Shown piece by piece: positions 33,967 to 43,485 of a stretch of 55,303 nt of DNA. Within the stretch, counting starts at the first letter, position 1. Every line of letters begins with the position of its first letter. The DNA is from Planctomycetota bacterium (GTDB lineage: Bacteria; Planctomycetota; Planctomycetia; Pirellulales; Lacipirellulaceae). The position numbers and the translations under genes are program-made. The notes beneath the pieces were generated by a model. The model was not told the DNA's origin. It did not search any database and saw only the letters and a program-made list of their open reading frames with translations. The stretch is taken from positions 1 through 55,303 of the forward strand of contig QEVI01000003.1 of assembly GCA_003576855.1 (NCBI GenBank), read 5' to 3'.

Positions 33967-35214
33967 GTGGACATGGACGAAGCGTCGCCGCAAAAAACCT
34001 TCTGCGAGTTCTTTGCCGGCATCGGGCTGGTTTACGAAGCCTTGCGCCGCAGCGGTTGGCAGTGCGTCTACGCCAACGACATCGATCCCAAAAAGCGCGC
34101 CATGTACGTCGGGCATTATGGCGCCGCGGCCGCCGAGCATTATCACCAAGGCGACGTCTGGGCCGCCGACGAGGTGCTCCAGCGGATACCGCGGCGGCCG
34201 TTTTTGGCAACCGCCTCGTTTCCGTGCACGGACATGTCCCTGGCTGGCAAACGCCGCGGGCTGGCCGGGCGGCAGTCTGGCGCCCTGTTCGGGTTCCTCG
34301 AAGTGCTGGCTCGCCTCGATGAGCGGCGCCCGCCCATGGTGCTGTTGGAAAACGTGCCGGGGTTCCTCACTTCGCACCACGGCGCCGATTTCGCCGCAGC
34401 GGTCGCCGCCCTGGCCGATCTGGGCTACTGGATCGACAGTTTCGTCGTCGACGCGCAAACGTTCGTACCTCAAAGCCGCCCCCGGCTGTTCCTCGCCGGC
34501 TATCAACAGAAGCTGCTGCGCCCGCCGCTTTTCGCCAGGCGCTCTGACGCGGAGCTCATGAACGACCGCTGGCGGCAGACCGTCGAGCGAGCCGACCGCT
34601 TACGACCGGCCCGCCTGCGCGCCGCGATGGAGTCGATTGAACCGCTCACTGGTTGGGCCGCCGTTGATTGCGCGAATCCTGCAGCGTCGCGGCCAGCGTT
34701 GGCCGAGGCCGTTGATCTCGACGCCGCGCAGGCCTGGTGGGACCCGCCGCAGGTCGAGCGCCATCTCGCGATGGTGTTCGACCGGCATCGTCGAAAACTC
34801 GATTCGCTTTGCGGCCAGCAACAGGGCACGGCCGTGCTCACCGCGTTCCGCCGCGTCCGCCAGGGGAAGCAGCGGATGGAAGTGCGTTTCGACGGCGTCG
34901 CCGGCTGCCTGCGAACGCCCCGCGGCGGCAGCGCCAAGCAAATTGTCATCGTGATTGATCGCGGCAACCTGAAAATGCGGTGGATGACGCCCCGCGAGTA
35001 CGCCCGCTTGCAGGGCGCAGCGGATTACGTCCTGCCGGACAACGCGATCCAGGGCCTGTTCGGCTTCGGCGACGCCGTGTGCGTGCCGGTCCTCCAGTGG
35101 ATCGACCGCAACATGCTCACGCCCGTCTGGAACGCCTACCGCCATGATCGCGAGCTCGTAGCGTCATGCTCTTATTCCGAGCCCGTAGCGTTAGCAAGGA
35201 CTCCGAGCCCGTAG
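33967..35214 (+). CDS. DNA (cytosine-5-)-methyltransferase
   Basis: The protein has about 415 residues with the ordered C5-methyltransferase motifs. Motif I is FCEFFAGIGL (AdoMet), IV is ATASFPCTDMS with catalytic Pro-Cys, VI is VLLENVPGF, VIII is PQSRPRLFL, IX is near GCLRTPRGGSAKQ, and X is GLFGFGDAVCVPV. The segment between VIII and IX should hold target recognition; the target is unknown. I chose the GTG at 33967 because AGGAGG (33953-33958) lies 8 bases before it. ATGs at 33946 and 33973 are alternatives. The last 12 or so codons lie inside a dispersed repeat (35179-35227). A vsr gene follows and no restriction endonuclease gene is adjacent. Confidence 0.92.
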   Translation: MDMDEASPQKTFCEFFAGIGLVYEALRRSGWQCVYANDIDPKKRAMYVGHYGAAAAEHYHQGDVWAADEVLQRIPRRPFLATASFPCTDMSLAGKRRGLAGRQSGALFGFLEVLARLDERRPPMVLLENVPGFLTSHHGADFAAAVAALADLGYWIDSFVVDAQTFVPQSRPRLFLAGYQQKLLRPPLFARRSDAELMNDRWRQTVERADRLRPARLRAAMESIEPLTGWAAVDCANPAASRPALAEAVDLDAAQAWWDPPQVERHLAMVFDRHRRKLDSLCGQQQGTAVLTAFRRVRQGKQRMEVRFDGVAGCLRTPRGGSAKQIVIVIDRGNLKMRWMTPREYARLQGAADYVLPDNAIQGLFGFGDAVCVPVLQWIDRNMLTPVWNAYRHDRELVASCSYSEPVALARTPSP

Positions 35215-35318
35215 CGCCAGCAAGGGCAAGCAGCATCCCGCGCCCATTAATCGCCAACAGCAACAACTGAAACGATAAAGTACACTGCCGCGACCCTTGC
35301 TTGCGCTGCGGGCTCCCG
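35179..35318. repeat. Dispersed repeat cluster around the methyltransferase end
   Basis: Two direct units of the form GAGCCCGTAGCG-NN-AGCAAGG (35179-35204 and 35205-35227) lie on the plus strand. One inverted unit (35291-35318, CCCTTGCTTGCGCTGCGGGC) follows. GCGCTGCGGTTTCGG is then repeated at about 35318-35355. The first two form the 3' end of the methyltransferase frame. The same unit occurs at 44146-44197. Confidence 0.75.
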
Positions 35319-35371
35319 CGCTGCGGTTTCGGCACACGCGCTGCGGTTTCGGCTCCGGGGGGCACATTACC

Positions 35372-35812
35372 ATGCCGGACCAGTTCTCCGCCGACCAGCG
35401 CAGCCGCGTCATGCGGGCGGTGAAGAGCGGCGACACGACGCCCGAATGGATCGTGCGGCGCCTGGTGCACGCGATGGGCTACCGCTACCGGCTCGGCGGC
35501 CGCGGCTTGCCGGGGCGGCCCGACCTCGTGCTGCCGCGGCTCGGCAAGGCGATCTTCGTCCATGGCTGCTTCTGGCATCGCCATGCGTGCCGCTCCGGGC
35601 AGTCCATGCCTGCCTCGCGGGTCGACTACTGGCAGGCGAAGTTCGCCCGCAACGTCCTCCGCGACCGGGCCAATCTCCGCAAACTGCGTCGCCTCGGCTG
35701 GAGCGTGCTGGTCGTGTGGGAATGTCAGACCAGCCAGCGCAAGCGCGCGGTGCTGGAGCAGCGTTTGCGGCGGTTCTTGGAACAGCGAAGCGCACCGGCG
35801 CGCAGCCAGTGA
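35372..35812 (+). CDS. vsr: Very short patch repair endonuclease
   Basis: The protein has 146 residues. It opens SADQRSRVMRAVKSGDTTPEWIVRRL and carries the catalytic Asp in GRPDLVLPRL. The Vsr core is FVHGCFWHRHAC, with zinc-site His/Cys residues, then DYWQAKFARNVLRD and GWSVLVVWEC. Vsr nicks 5' of the T in T:G mismatches arising from deaminated 5-methylcytosine. The partner is almost certainly the methyltransferase gene just upstream. The ATG at 35372 was chosen; earlier codons lie in the repeat. Confidence 0.95.
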   Translation: MPDQFSADQRSRVMRAVKSGDTTPEWIVRRLVHAMGYRYRLGGRGLPGRPDLVLPRLGKAIFVHGCFWHRHACRSGQSMPASRVDYWQAKFARNVLRDRANLRKLRRLGWSVLVVWECQTSQRKRAVLEQRLRRFLEQRSAPARSQ

Positions 35813-35872
35813 GCGCCCAGGCGGCTCCCGGTCACTGACGGTCGCTGACCGCGGCCGATACGCGCTTTTCGC

Positions 35873-37993
35873 TCAGTGCAGCCGATGGCCCGGCTGGGCG
35901 CCCGCGTCGGGGGTGAGCAGGAACGCCTCGTTTCCGCCGCCGGCGGCGACGACCATCCCCTCGCTCACGCCGAACTTCATCGTCCGCGGCGCCAGATTCG
36001 CCACGCACACCACCAGCCGCCCGACGAGTTGCTGCGGTTCGTAGTGCGCTTTGATGCCGGCGAACACCTGCTTGTACACCCCCCCGCCCAAGCTGAGCTT
36101 GAGCTTCAGCAGCTTCCGGGCCTCGGGGACTTCCTCCGCAGCGACGACGCGGGCCACGCGGAGATCGACCTTCGCGAAGTCGTCGATCGTGCACTCCGGG
36201 GCGAGCGGCTCGGCGGCCAGCGCGTCGCCCCCGTCGTTCCAGCGGTCCTCCGGCGCGGCTTGAGCCGCCGCCACCGGCTGAACAGAGCTGGCCCCACCCG
36301 GCGATGCCTGCGCCACCGCAGCGGCGGGCGTCGAGGCCGCGGCGTTGGCGGCAGCGGCCTCTTGTTTACTGTCCTCGATCATGGCATACAGGTCCTTTTC
36401 TTCGACGCGCTTAAGCATGTGCGTAAATCGAGCAACCGGCGTGCCCGCCAACGGCGCCTGGGATTGCTCCCAACGCGTAATCGGGTCGTTGAGCAGCGCG
36501 CCGGTCTGGCGGGCCAGCTTCGGCAGCACGGGGGCCAGGTACACGGCCAGTTGCCGAAACAGGTTCAAGGCCGCCGTGCACACGTCCTGCAGGCGGGCCG
36601 CTTGGGAGGAATCCTTGCGCAGCTCCCACGGCTTGTTCTCTTCGACGTACGCGTTGGCGCGGTCGGCCAGCGCCATCACCAGCCGCATGGCTTTGTTGTA
36701 ATCGCAAGCCTCGTACGCCGCGGCGATCTCGTCGCCGGCCGCGGCGGCCGCGGCGAACAGGCCCCCGTCGTCGGGATACCGCGCCGACAGGCCGGTCTTC
36801 TCGACGAACTTGGCCGTTCGACTCGCCAGGTTCACCAGCTTGTTGACCAGGTCGGCGTTCACCTTCGCCACGAATTCATCGATCGACAAATCGAGATCGT
36901 CGACGCGCGAGGTCAGTTTCGTCGCATAAAAATACCGCAGGTAGGAGGGATCGAGCCGATCGAGATAAGTCCGCGCCCGGATGAACGTCCCCTTGGTCTT
37001 GGACATCTTCTCGCCGCCGACGGTGAGGAATCCGTGAATGTGGACCTTCGTCGGCAGGCTGAAGCCGGCAGTCTTCAGCATCCCCGGCCAGAACAGCGTG
37101 TGAAAATACGTGATGTCCTTGCCGATGAAGTGGTGCACTTCGCAGTCGGCGGACTTCCACCAATCGGCCAGCGCCGCTCCCGTGCGCCGGCACCATTGCT
37201 GCGTGCTGGCGATGTAACCGATCGGCGCGTCGAACCAGACGTACCAGTAGTTCCCCGGGCTGTCGGGAATCTCAAAGCCGAAATACGGCGCCGGCCGCGA
37301 GACGTCCCAATCCCGCAGCGGCTCGCCCAGAAAATGCCCCTGCAAGTAATTGGCGATCTCCGGCTGCAAATGGTCGCCCGATTGCGTCCACTCGGCGAGG
37401 AACCCGTGCAACTGCTCCAGTTCGATGAACAAGTGCGCGGCGGACCGCACTTCCGGCTTGGCGCCGCTGAGCGTGCTGACGGGATCCACCAGATCGATCG
37501 GCGTGTAATGATGACCGCAGGCGCTGCAATTGTCGCCGGGTTGATCCTTCGCGCCGCATTTGGGACAACCGCCGCGGACGAAACGGTCCGCCAGGAACGT
37601 CCCCGCTTGCGGATCGTAAAGCTGCTCGACGGCCTGTTCCTTGACCAGGCCCGCCTGTCGAATCGCCGCCCAGAACTCGCCGCAGAGCTGGCGGTTCTCG
37701 TCGCTGTGCGTGCTGCCGTAGTTGTCGAATTCGACGTCGAAGTCCGCGAAGTCGCGCTCATGAGCGGCCTGCATGTCCGCGATGAGGTCTTCCTCGCGGC
37801 GGCCCTCCTGGCGGGCGCGGATCATGATCGCCGTGCCGTGCGTGTCGTCGGCGCACATGTAACGGCAATCGTTGCCTCGCAGCTTCTGAAAACGCACCCA
37901 CACGTCGGTCTGGATGTACTCGACCAAATGCCCGATGTGAATCGGGCCGTTGGCATAGGGCAGGGCAGAGGTGACCAGCAAGCGGCGGAACAT
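35873..37993 (-). CDS. metG: Methionyl-tRNA synthetase
   Basis: The protein has 706 residues. HIGH is at 19-22 ([10 protein letters not shown]) and the KMSKS-type signature is [11 protein letters not shown] at about 340. Four zinc-ligand Cys lie in [20 protein letters not shown]. The anticodon-binding helical domain follows. After a linker of about 70 residues rich in Ala, Pro and Gln comes a C-terminal EMAP-II-like tRNA-binding domain ([20 protein letters not shown] to the end), which dimerises the enzyme. It charges initiator and elongator tRNA-Met. It starts at the ATG at 37993 and converges with vsr. Confidence 0.97.
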   Translation of the reverse strand: MFRRLLVTSALPYANGPIHIGHLVEYIQTDVWVRFQKLRGNDCRYMCADDTHGTAIMIRARQEGRREEDLIADMQAAHERDFADFDVEFDNYGSTHSDENRQLCGEFWAAIRQAGLVKEQAVEQLYDPQAGTFLADRFVRGGCPKCGAKDQPGDNCSACGHHYTPIDLVDPVSTLSGAKPEVRSAAHLFIELEQLHGFLAEWTQSGDHLQPEIANYLQGHFLGEPLRDWDVSRPAPYFGFEIPDSPGNYWYVWFDAPIGYIASTQQWCRRTGAALADWWKSADCEVHHFIGKDITYFHTLFWPGMLKTAGFSLPTKVHIHGFLTVGGEKMSKTKGTFIRARTYLDRLDPSYLRYFYATKLTSRVDDLDLSIDEFVAKVNADLVNKLVNLASRTAKFVEKTGLSARYPDDGGLFAAAAAAGDEIAAAYEACDYNKAMRLVMALADRANAYVEENKPWELRKDSSQAARLQDVCTAALNLFRQLAVYLAPVLPKLARQTGALLNDPITRWEQSQAPLAGTPVARFTHMLKRVEEKDLYAMIEDSKQEAAAANAAASTPAAAVAQASPGGASSVQPVAAAQAAPEDRWNDGGDALAAEPLAPECTIDDFAKVDLRVARVVAAEEVPEARKLLKLKLSLGGGVYKQVFAGIKAHYEPQQLVGRLVVCVANLAPRTMKFGVSEGMVVAAGGGNEAFLLTPDAGAQPGHRLH

Positions 37994-38682
37994 GTAGCGG
38001 TTTCAGGTAGGAGTATCAGTCTTGCGAACTTGCGGCATGCCGCACGGCGCCCAATCTAGCCGGCCCGCCACGCGGACCGGCAGCGGGGCGCCCCTCGCGC
38101 AGACGCCCCGCTGCCGCGGGCGGTTCACAGCGAACGGGCCATTGTAATGACTGCTTGCAGACGACGGGAGGCGGCGCGGGCCCCGGGCCGCCGGCGCTAG
38201 CAGCCCGCGGCGACGCCCCAGCCGCGGCGTCTGCCGCGGCGACTCGCCGCAATCGCCCTGCTCCAGGGCCAGGTTGGCCTTGTAAGAATTACGAAACTTG
38301 GCGACATTCCCACCGCAGCGCTGAAGAACCGCTCGCCTTCGGCTCTGCCATCCCTGTGCAGCGAGGGCCCGAAACATCGACCTTCGTCGCGCAAAACGAC
38401 AACCAGCTACCACCTACACCCATCGGCCGAAGTCGCACGCTTGGGGCGAAGACGGATCTTCGACCGCAAGCGACCTCGCACGACGCCGGCCGGCAGATCG
38501 CCAGGACAACAAGGAACGTTGTCGCGCGTAATCGTCGTCATCAGGCTGGCACGGCTGTGCAGCTTCTGAGGCGCCGGGGCGCCGATCCCGCTCTTCTCGC
38601 CGTTGCCGACGATCTGGCAATGCCCCCGCGCCGGGCCGCCCTGCGACCCGCGCCTACGACCGCCGAGTCCATGGAGGGAAAC
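37994..38682. other. Intergenic region with a perfect 12-bp inverted repeat
   Basis: About 690 bases without a supportable gene. Frames open here lack domains. At 38079-38090 and 38104-38115 a perfect 12-bp inverted repeat (GGCAGCGGGGCG) encloses a 13-base loop, upstream of metG. It could act on the metG leader or stabilise a transcript end. Confidence 0.5.
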
Positions 38683-40323
38683 ATGGCCTGGTCTCGCACC
38701 GTCGCACTTGCGCTAGCGGCCGCGCTCGCCGGCGCCGAGGCGTTGGCCGACACCGTGCTGCTGGAGTTCACTTCGCCGACCTGCGGGCCATGCCACGCCA
38801 TGCGTCCGGTAATCCAGCAGCTAAACGCCGCCGGATACGCGGTCCGCGTGATTGACGTCAGTCGCGAGCCGGCGGTCGCGGCGCAGCATCGCGTGCGGGC
38901 GGTCCCCACGTTCGTCGTGTTGGTCGACGGCCACGAGCGCGCCCGGTGGGAGGGGGGCGGCCAGACGTTCGCCCAGTTGTCGGCCATGATCGACAAGGCC
39001 TCGGCCTTGGGATCGCCTTCGATCGACTACGTCGGCGCTTCGTCTGCGGCGACCGGCGCCCCGGCCGCCGATGGCCCGCAATCATTCGCCGAACCGCGCC
39101 CCGGACGGGTCGTGCCGCTCGATGCGAAGCCGCCGGTCGTTGCCGCGCAGCCGCCCGCCACTCCGGCCGGCGCCGCCCCGGGCGGCGATGTGGCCACGCT
39201 GGTGGCTGCTAGCGTTCGGCTCACCGTCGAAGACCCCAACGGCAAGAGCACCGGCACGGGAACCATCGTCGACGCCCGACAGGGAAAAGCCCTGGTGCTC
39301 ACCTGCGGCCACATCTTCCGCGAGTCCAAGGGCCAAGGCGCCATAACGATCTCGCAATTCAAGCCGGGCCCGGCAGGGGCTGAACTTTGCGGCACGGTCG
39401 AGGGGACGCTCATCGACTACGACCTCCAGCGCGACCTGGCCCTGGTCTGTTTCGTTACCAGCGGGCCGACCGCCGTGGCGCCCATTGCTCCCGCGGGAAC
39501 GCTCATTCGCACGGACCTGTCGGCCACCAGCGTCGGTTGCCAGCACGGGGCGAACCCGACGCCCTGGCCCACGCGAATCACGGCGGTCAACCGCTACCAG
39601 GGGCACCCCAACATCGAAGCGGCCGGCGCTCCGCAGGAAGGCCGTAGCGGCGGCGGCTTGTTCAACGCCGCTGGGCAGCTCATCGGCGTGTGCAATTGCG
39701 CCGACCCGCAGGGCGACGCCGGCCTGTATGCGGGGCTTGATTCGATCCATCAGAAGCTTGACGCGATGGGTTTGGCGTTCGTTCACCAAAGCCCCTCGCA
39801 AGGCGCGGCCGCGACGAACGCCCTGGCGTCCCAGCCATCTCCAGCGGCCAGCGTCGCCAGTCCGGCGGCATTAGCTCCGGCCACGGTCCAAGTCCGCGGG
39901 CAAGACCCGGCTGCTGATGGAGTCGCCGGTACGGCGAATGTGCTGGGCTCGACGACCGTCAATCCCTTTGCCCAAGCAACCGCCGCCCAGCAGCCGCCGC
40001 AACTGGCTGCCGCGCAGCCGCAGGTCGCCCCAGCGGCGGCCGGCCCCGGCGCCGCGCCGCCGGTCCGTCAAGTCGCTCCCGCGGACATCGCACCCGCGGC
40101 GTTCACGGCCGAGGAACAGGCGGCATTGGCGGAAATCAATCGCCGAGCCGCCGAGGCCGAGGTGATCTTCATCGTGACGCCCCGCACGCCGGGCGGGCGC
40201 AGCGAAGTGATCAAGCTCGATCGCGCTTCGCCGGCGTTCCTCGAGGCCCTACGCGCGTCCGCTGGCGACGCCGCGGCCGCTCGCCCCCTCGACCGCCAGG
40301 CAGCCTCCGCGCTGACGCGCTGA
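38683..40323 (+). CDS. Thioredoxin-like domain fused to trypsin-like protease
   Basis: The protein has 546 residues with a signal peptide (1-22). A thioredoxin fold has active site CGPC at 34-37 (TSPTCGPCHAM) and the cis-Pro loop VRAVPTFVVLVDG. A Pro/Ala linker follows. A trypsin-like domain (about 170-375) has a His in LVLTCGHIF, an Asp in DLQRDLALVCF and a Ser in GRSGGGLFNAAGQLIG. The last about 165 residues are Ala/Pro/Gln-rich, ending in a short charged part. The serine site reads GRSGGG rather than the usual GDSGGP, so activity needs testing. The ATG at 38683 follows GGAGGG; an in-frame ATG at 38671 overlaps that site. The protein is exported and could combine disulfide handling with proteolysis. 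Confidence 0.88.
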   Translation: MAWSRTVALALAAALAGAEALADTVLLEFTSPTCGPCHAMRPVIQQLNAAGYAVRVIDVSREPAVAAQHRVRAVPTFVVLVDGHERARWEGGGQTFAQLSAMIDKASALGSPSIDYVGASSAATGAPAADGPQSFAEPRPGRVVPLDAKPPVVAAQPPATPAGAAPGGDVATLVAASVRLTVEDPNGKSTGTGTIVDARQGKALVLTCGHIFRESKGQGAITISQFKPGPAGAELCGTVEGTLIDYDLQRDLALVCFVTSGPTAVAPIAPAGTLIRTDLSATSVGCQHGANPTPWPTRITAVNRYQGHPNIEAAGAPQEGRSGGGLFNAAGQLIGVCNCADPQGDAGLYAGLDSIHQKLDAMGLAFVHQSPSQGAAATNALASQPSPAASVASPAALAPATVQVRGQDPAADGVAGTANVLGSTTVNPFAQATAAQQPPQLAAAQPQVAPAAAGPGAAPPVRQVAPADIAPAAFTAEEQAALAEINRRAAEAEVIFIVTPRTPGGRSEVIKLDRASPAFLEALRASAGDAAAARPLDRQAASALTR

Positions 40324-40497
40324 GGGATTCTCGCACGCGCAAGCGGCGTGTTCGCCGGCGGTTATACGGAATATTCCGCAAAAGCCGCGGGCCGGGGAGT
40401 TGCCGCAAAACAAGTCCACGCGGCCGCTGGCGTCGTTATAGCGGTACGGCGCCGGCGGTGACGTACCTTGGTAGTGTAGCGGTGCGCCAGGCTAAGC

Positions 40498-40905
40498 GTG
40501 CAACAGGCTACTACAACGGCGCCGCAGCATGCCGGACGGACAGTGGTCGCGATCTTCACTATTTCCTCGATTCTTCACCTGGCCGTCGGGTATGCGCTTG
40601 CGCTCTACCTGAACGGCCTTCGGCCATTTGACCGCGGACGCGCGGCGGTCGATCGCGACTCGACCGACGCATCGCTGCTGTCGCCGCCAAGGAACGCCAT
40701 GCAGTACGGGCCGGCCAACCCGGACGAACTGGCCATGCAAGCCCGTGCTCCCCGGCGCCGCCAATCGACGGCGGACGCTCCCGCGGACGGATCCGAAGAT
40801 CTCTTGGCCGGCATTGAGGAATTCCGCAACCAACTCGCCCGACTGAAGACGGAATCGCTCACGGACGGGTTGGACGTGGCGACGCCGCTGGCGTCCCAGT
40901 CCTGA
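40498..40905 (+). CDS. Single-span membrane protein, unknown
   Basis: The protein has 135 residues from a GTG at 40498. One hydrophobic helix (about 15-41, VVAIFTISSILHLAVGYALALYL) is followed by a polar tail with a helical part (DLLAGIEEFRNQLARLKTES). No family is recognised. The palindrome CGGAATATTCCG (40367-40378) lies in the gap behind the protease gene. The ribosome binding site is weak, so the start is uncertain. Confidence 0.5.
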   Translation: MQQATTTAPQHAGRTVVAIFTISSILHLAVGYALALYLNGLRPFDRGRAAVDRDSTDASLLSPPRNAMQYGPANPDELAMQARAPRRRQSTADAPADGSEDLLAGIEEFRNQLARLKTESLTDGLDVATPLASQS

Positions 40906-41002
40906 ATGCGATTAGCGGTTCTGCGGCGGATACGGCCCGAGGGGGACTGCCCGCGGCACGCGAACCTCCGCTGATGGCCGCTCTGCCGCGCGGCGACGAC
41001 GC

Positions 41003-41464
41003 TCACACCAGTTCGAAGATCGCTTCGATCTCCACCGCCATCCCCGCCGGCAGCGAAGCGGCGCCCACCGCGCTGCGAGCGGCAATGCCGTGCTCCTCGC
41101 CGAAAACGTCGCGCATCAGTTCGCTGAAGCCGTTGATCACCGCCGGATGGTCGGTGAACGACTCCACGGCTTGCACCAGGCCGAACGTCTTGACCAACCG
41201 GTTGATCCGATCCAGGTTGCCGCAATGCCGGCGAAGCGTGGCTAGAATCGCCAGCCCCGTCTGGCGGGCGGCCGCATAGCCGGCCGCCACGTCCAGGTCC
41301 TCGCCCACGCGGCCGCGGATCAGCGTGCCGTCCGGCAAGAGCGGGCCGTGGCCCGACAGGTAAAGCAGTCCGTCGAGTTCCATCACGGGACGATACACGC
41401 CGACGGCCTTTGGCGGCGGCGGAAGCTGAAGCTTCAGGTCCGCGAAACGGGCTTCATGACTCAT
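41003..41464 (-). CDS. RidA/YjgF-family protein
   Basis: The protein has 153 residues. The family pattern is LLYLSGHGPLLPDG, AARQTGLAILATLRR, LVKTFGLVQAVESFTDHPAVINGFSEL and, near the end, ARSAVGAASLPAGMAVEIEAIFEL. In the last of these the Arg is the carboxylate-binding residue of imine deaminases. It is the longer RidA subgroup type. The subgroup may not deaminate 2-aminoacrylate. It lies 93 bases downstream of hisI and may share its transcript. Confidence 0.9.
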   Translation of the reverse strand: MSHEARFADLKLQLPPPPKAVGVYRPVMELDGLLYLSGHGPLLPDGTLIRGRVGEDLDVAAGYAAARQTGLAILATLRRHCGNLDRINRLVKTFGLVQAVESFTDHPAVINGFSELMRDVFGEEHGIAARSAVGAASLPAGMAVEIEAIFELV

Positions 41465-41557
41465 GCCGACCGCTCCAGTAATGCTGATTTCTTAAGCTGA
41501 CGACGCCCCGGCCGGCAGCCGGACGATGCGCGGCGCCCAGCGGGGCGCGCCGCTGCG

Positions 41558-41944
41558 TCACCCGCTTTTGTACACCGAGCGAGGATCGACCAGCGGGCTG
41601 CCGACGGTTATCCAATCGCCCCCCTCGAAGCGGCGATAGAAACAACTCGCGTAGCCTTCATGGCAGGCAGCGCCGGTTTGGTCCACCTGCAGCAGCACGG
41701 CGTCGCCGTCACAGTCGATACGAATCTCGCGCACACGCTGCACGTGCCCGCTCTGCTCGCCCTTCTTCCAAAGCCGTCCGCGGCTGCGACTGTAAAACAC
41801 GGCATAACCGGTGTCGAGCGTCGCTTGCCAGGCCGCGCGGTTCATGTGGGCCACCATCAAAACGTCGCCGGTCTGCGCGTCTTGAACCACGGCAGTGATC
41901 AGCGAATCGGCGTCGGCAAATCGGGGCAACTCGGCGTCCACCAT
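41558..41944 (-). CDS. hisI: Phosphoribosyl-AMP cyclohydrolase
   Basis: The protein has 128 residues and is single-domain, without the HisE pyrophosphohydrolase. Conserved blocks are [57 protein letters not shown] and CFYRR, with metal-ligand Asp and Cys residues. It opens the adenine ring of PR-AMP in the third step of histidine synthesis. No other his genes are near. The ATG at 41944 is chosen. Confidence 0.95.
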   Translation of the reverse strand: MVDAELPRFADADSLITAVVQDAQTGDVLMVAHMNRAAWQATLDTGYAVFYSRSRGRLWKKGEQSGHVQRVREIRIDCDGDAVLLQVDQTGAACHEGYASCFYRRFEGGDWITVGSPLVDPRSVYKSG

Positions 41945-42036
41945 GATTCTCGCTGGCCACGCGCCCGAACTGGCGCTGCACGCACCCTCGGCAGCCCCAG
42001 AATACTCGCTCCGACCGGTACGCGTCTACCTGTGGG

Positions 42037-42165
<129 letters not shown>

Positions 42166-42338
42166 GTCATGATCGGCGCGGCTGGCACTTCTGTTCTCAC
42201 GGGCCTCTTCCACGCCCCGCTTGAGATGGTTGACTGCTCGGCCGATGACCATGGTTAAGGCCTGCAGAGCAACGCCTGTTCGGCTTGTGCGCAGCTTCGC
42301 GCCGCGACGAACCTCGCCCTTCCCCGCGGAGGCCCTCC

Positions 42339-42929
42339 TTGAATCCAGACGTTACCGTCGTCTTGCCGGTTCACAATGTCGAACGCACGCTCGCGGAGGC
42401 GCTCACCCGCGTCCTGGACCTGGCCTACAGCATGGGGCGACGACTGCAGGTAGCGCTGGTGGACGACGGCTCGACCGACGGCACCTACGAAGTCGCCTGC
42501 GAACTGGCCCGACGCTACCCGCAGGTCCGCGTATTGCGGCAGCCGTTTCAGCGGGGCCTCGGCCCGGCGCTGGAAAAAGTGCGGCGAGAACTGGGCGTCG
42601 GCCATGTCGTGGCGCACGATGGCGTGACCGCCATCGACCCCGAGGATCTCGGCGAGGTCTTGCGAAGTTCCCTGCAGGCGGCGCCGCGGGCGTCGTCGCT
42701 GGCCGCCGACCTGAGCGCCGACGGCCGCCGGTCGCGCCGGCACGTGCCCCTGCCGCAAGGCGGACTGGCCAAAACGCCGCTCGGCGGGTCGTTTCGCTGG
42801 CTGCGGCTCGACGAACCGGCCCCGCGACGCCGACGCACGGCAGCGCCCATCGCCACGGCCTTCGACGGACTGGCTGCCGGCATGCATGGCGGCGCCGTTG
42901 CCAGCGCTGCCAGCGGCGCACTGCTGTGA
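42339..42929 (+). CDS. Short GT2-like glycosyltransferase, probably degenerate
   Basis: The protein has about 196 residues. The first 110 form a GT-A fold: [21 protein letters not shown], then [16 protein letters not shown] with the first Asp pair, then [16 protein letters not shown]. After GHVVAHDGV the sequence becomes Arg/Ala-rich. The acceptor half and the DxD context are lost, so the protein is shorter than active GT2 enzymes (usually 230 or more). The start is a TTG at 42339, supported by GGAGG (42328-42332) 6 bases before it. It may be a decayed gene or a binding-only paralogue. Confidence 0.6.
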   Translation: MNPDVTVVLPVHNVERTLAEALTRVLDLAYSMGRRLQVALVDDGSTDGTYEVACELARRYPQVRVLRQPFQRGLGPALEKVRRELGVGHVVAHDGVTAIDPEDLGEVLRSSLQAAPRASSLAADLSADGRRSRRHVPLPQGGLAKTPLGGSFRWLRLDEPAPRRRRTAAPIATAFDGLAAGMHGGAVASAASGALL

Positions 42930-43485
42930 ACGGCCGAGCGACTTGTCCCGCCGTGCGTAATGTCCACTGGCGCGCGAAAGCTGACCGCTTGGTCGTGTTT
43001 GCATCGCGCTGGCTGAATCGCTGCCTGAACCGGTGCGCTGCCATCGACCGAGTCGGCAAGCACTTGCCCTCGGCCGGCAACCGCTTGCACGGAAGTTAGC
43101 CCAGGCGACCGTGCGAACCACGATCGGAAAGTATTTGTTCGACTCGCGGCCAGACGCCACTTGTTTCCCCAAAAAACTCTGCCTACGATGGGTGTGCGTC
43201 GGGCGAGTCCTGCCGGCCAGCGGACTCCCATCTTGACGGCAGTCTGGGCAAGAACCTTTCCGGGCGATAGGTTGGACTGCTGTCTTAACTTGCGACTTGC
43301 GGGAGCAGTGATTGCTGCAAGGCGCCTTCTCTAGGTAGGCGTATTTCTAGCTTGCGGGATTCCACATCGCCGACTGCCCGCTAGGAAGCATTCAAGCGGT
43401 CGCCGCACTTCGAATCGCCCGCAGGCTCCCAGGACACCCCTTCGGATCTCGTCGCTACCGGTATGCGCGAGAGGAGGCACTCGTC
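42930..43485. other. Intergenic region, no gene seen
   Basis: About 555 bases between the GT2-like gene and the helix-turn-helix gene. Long minus-strand frames cross it, but they lack domains and are antisense to the GT2-like gene. I found no clear promoter. Confidence 0.55.

Noticed and set aside
33691-34506. Upstream extension of the redoxin fusion
   Set aside because: Antisense to the methyltransferase gene; the signal peptide starts at 33690.
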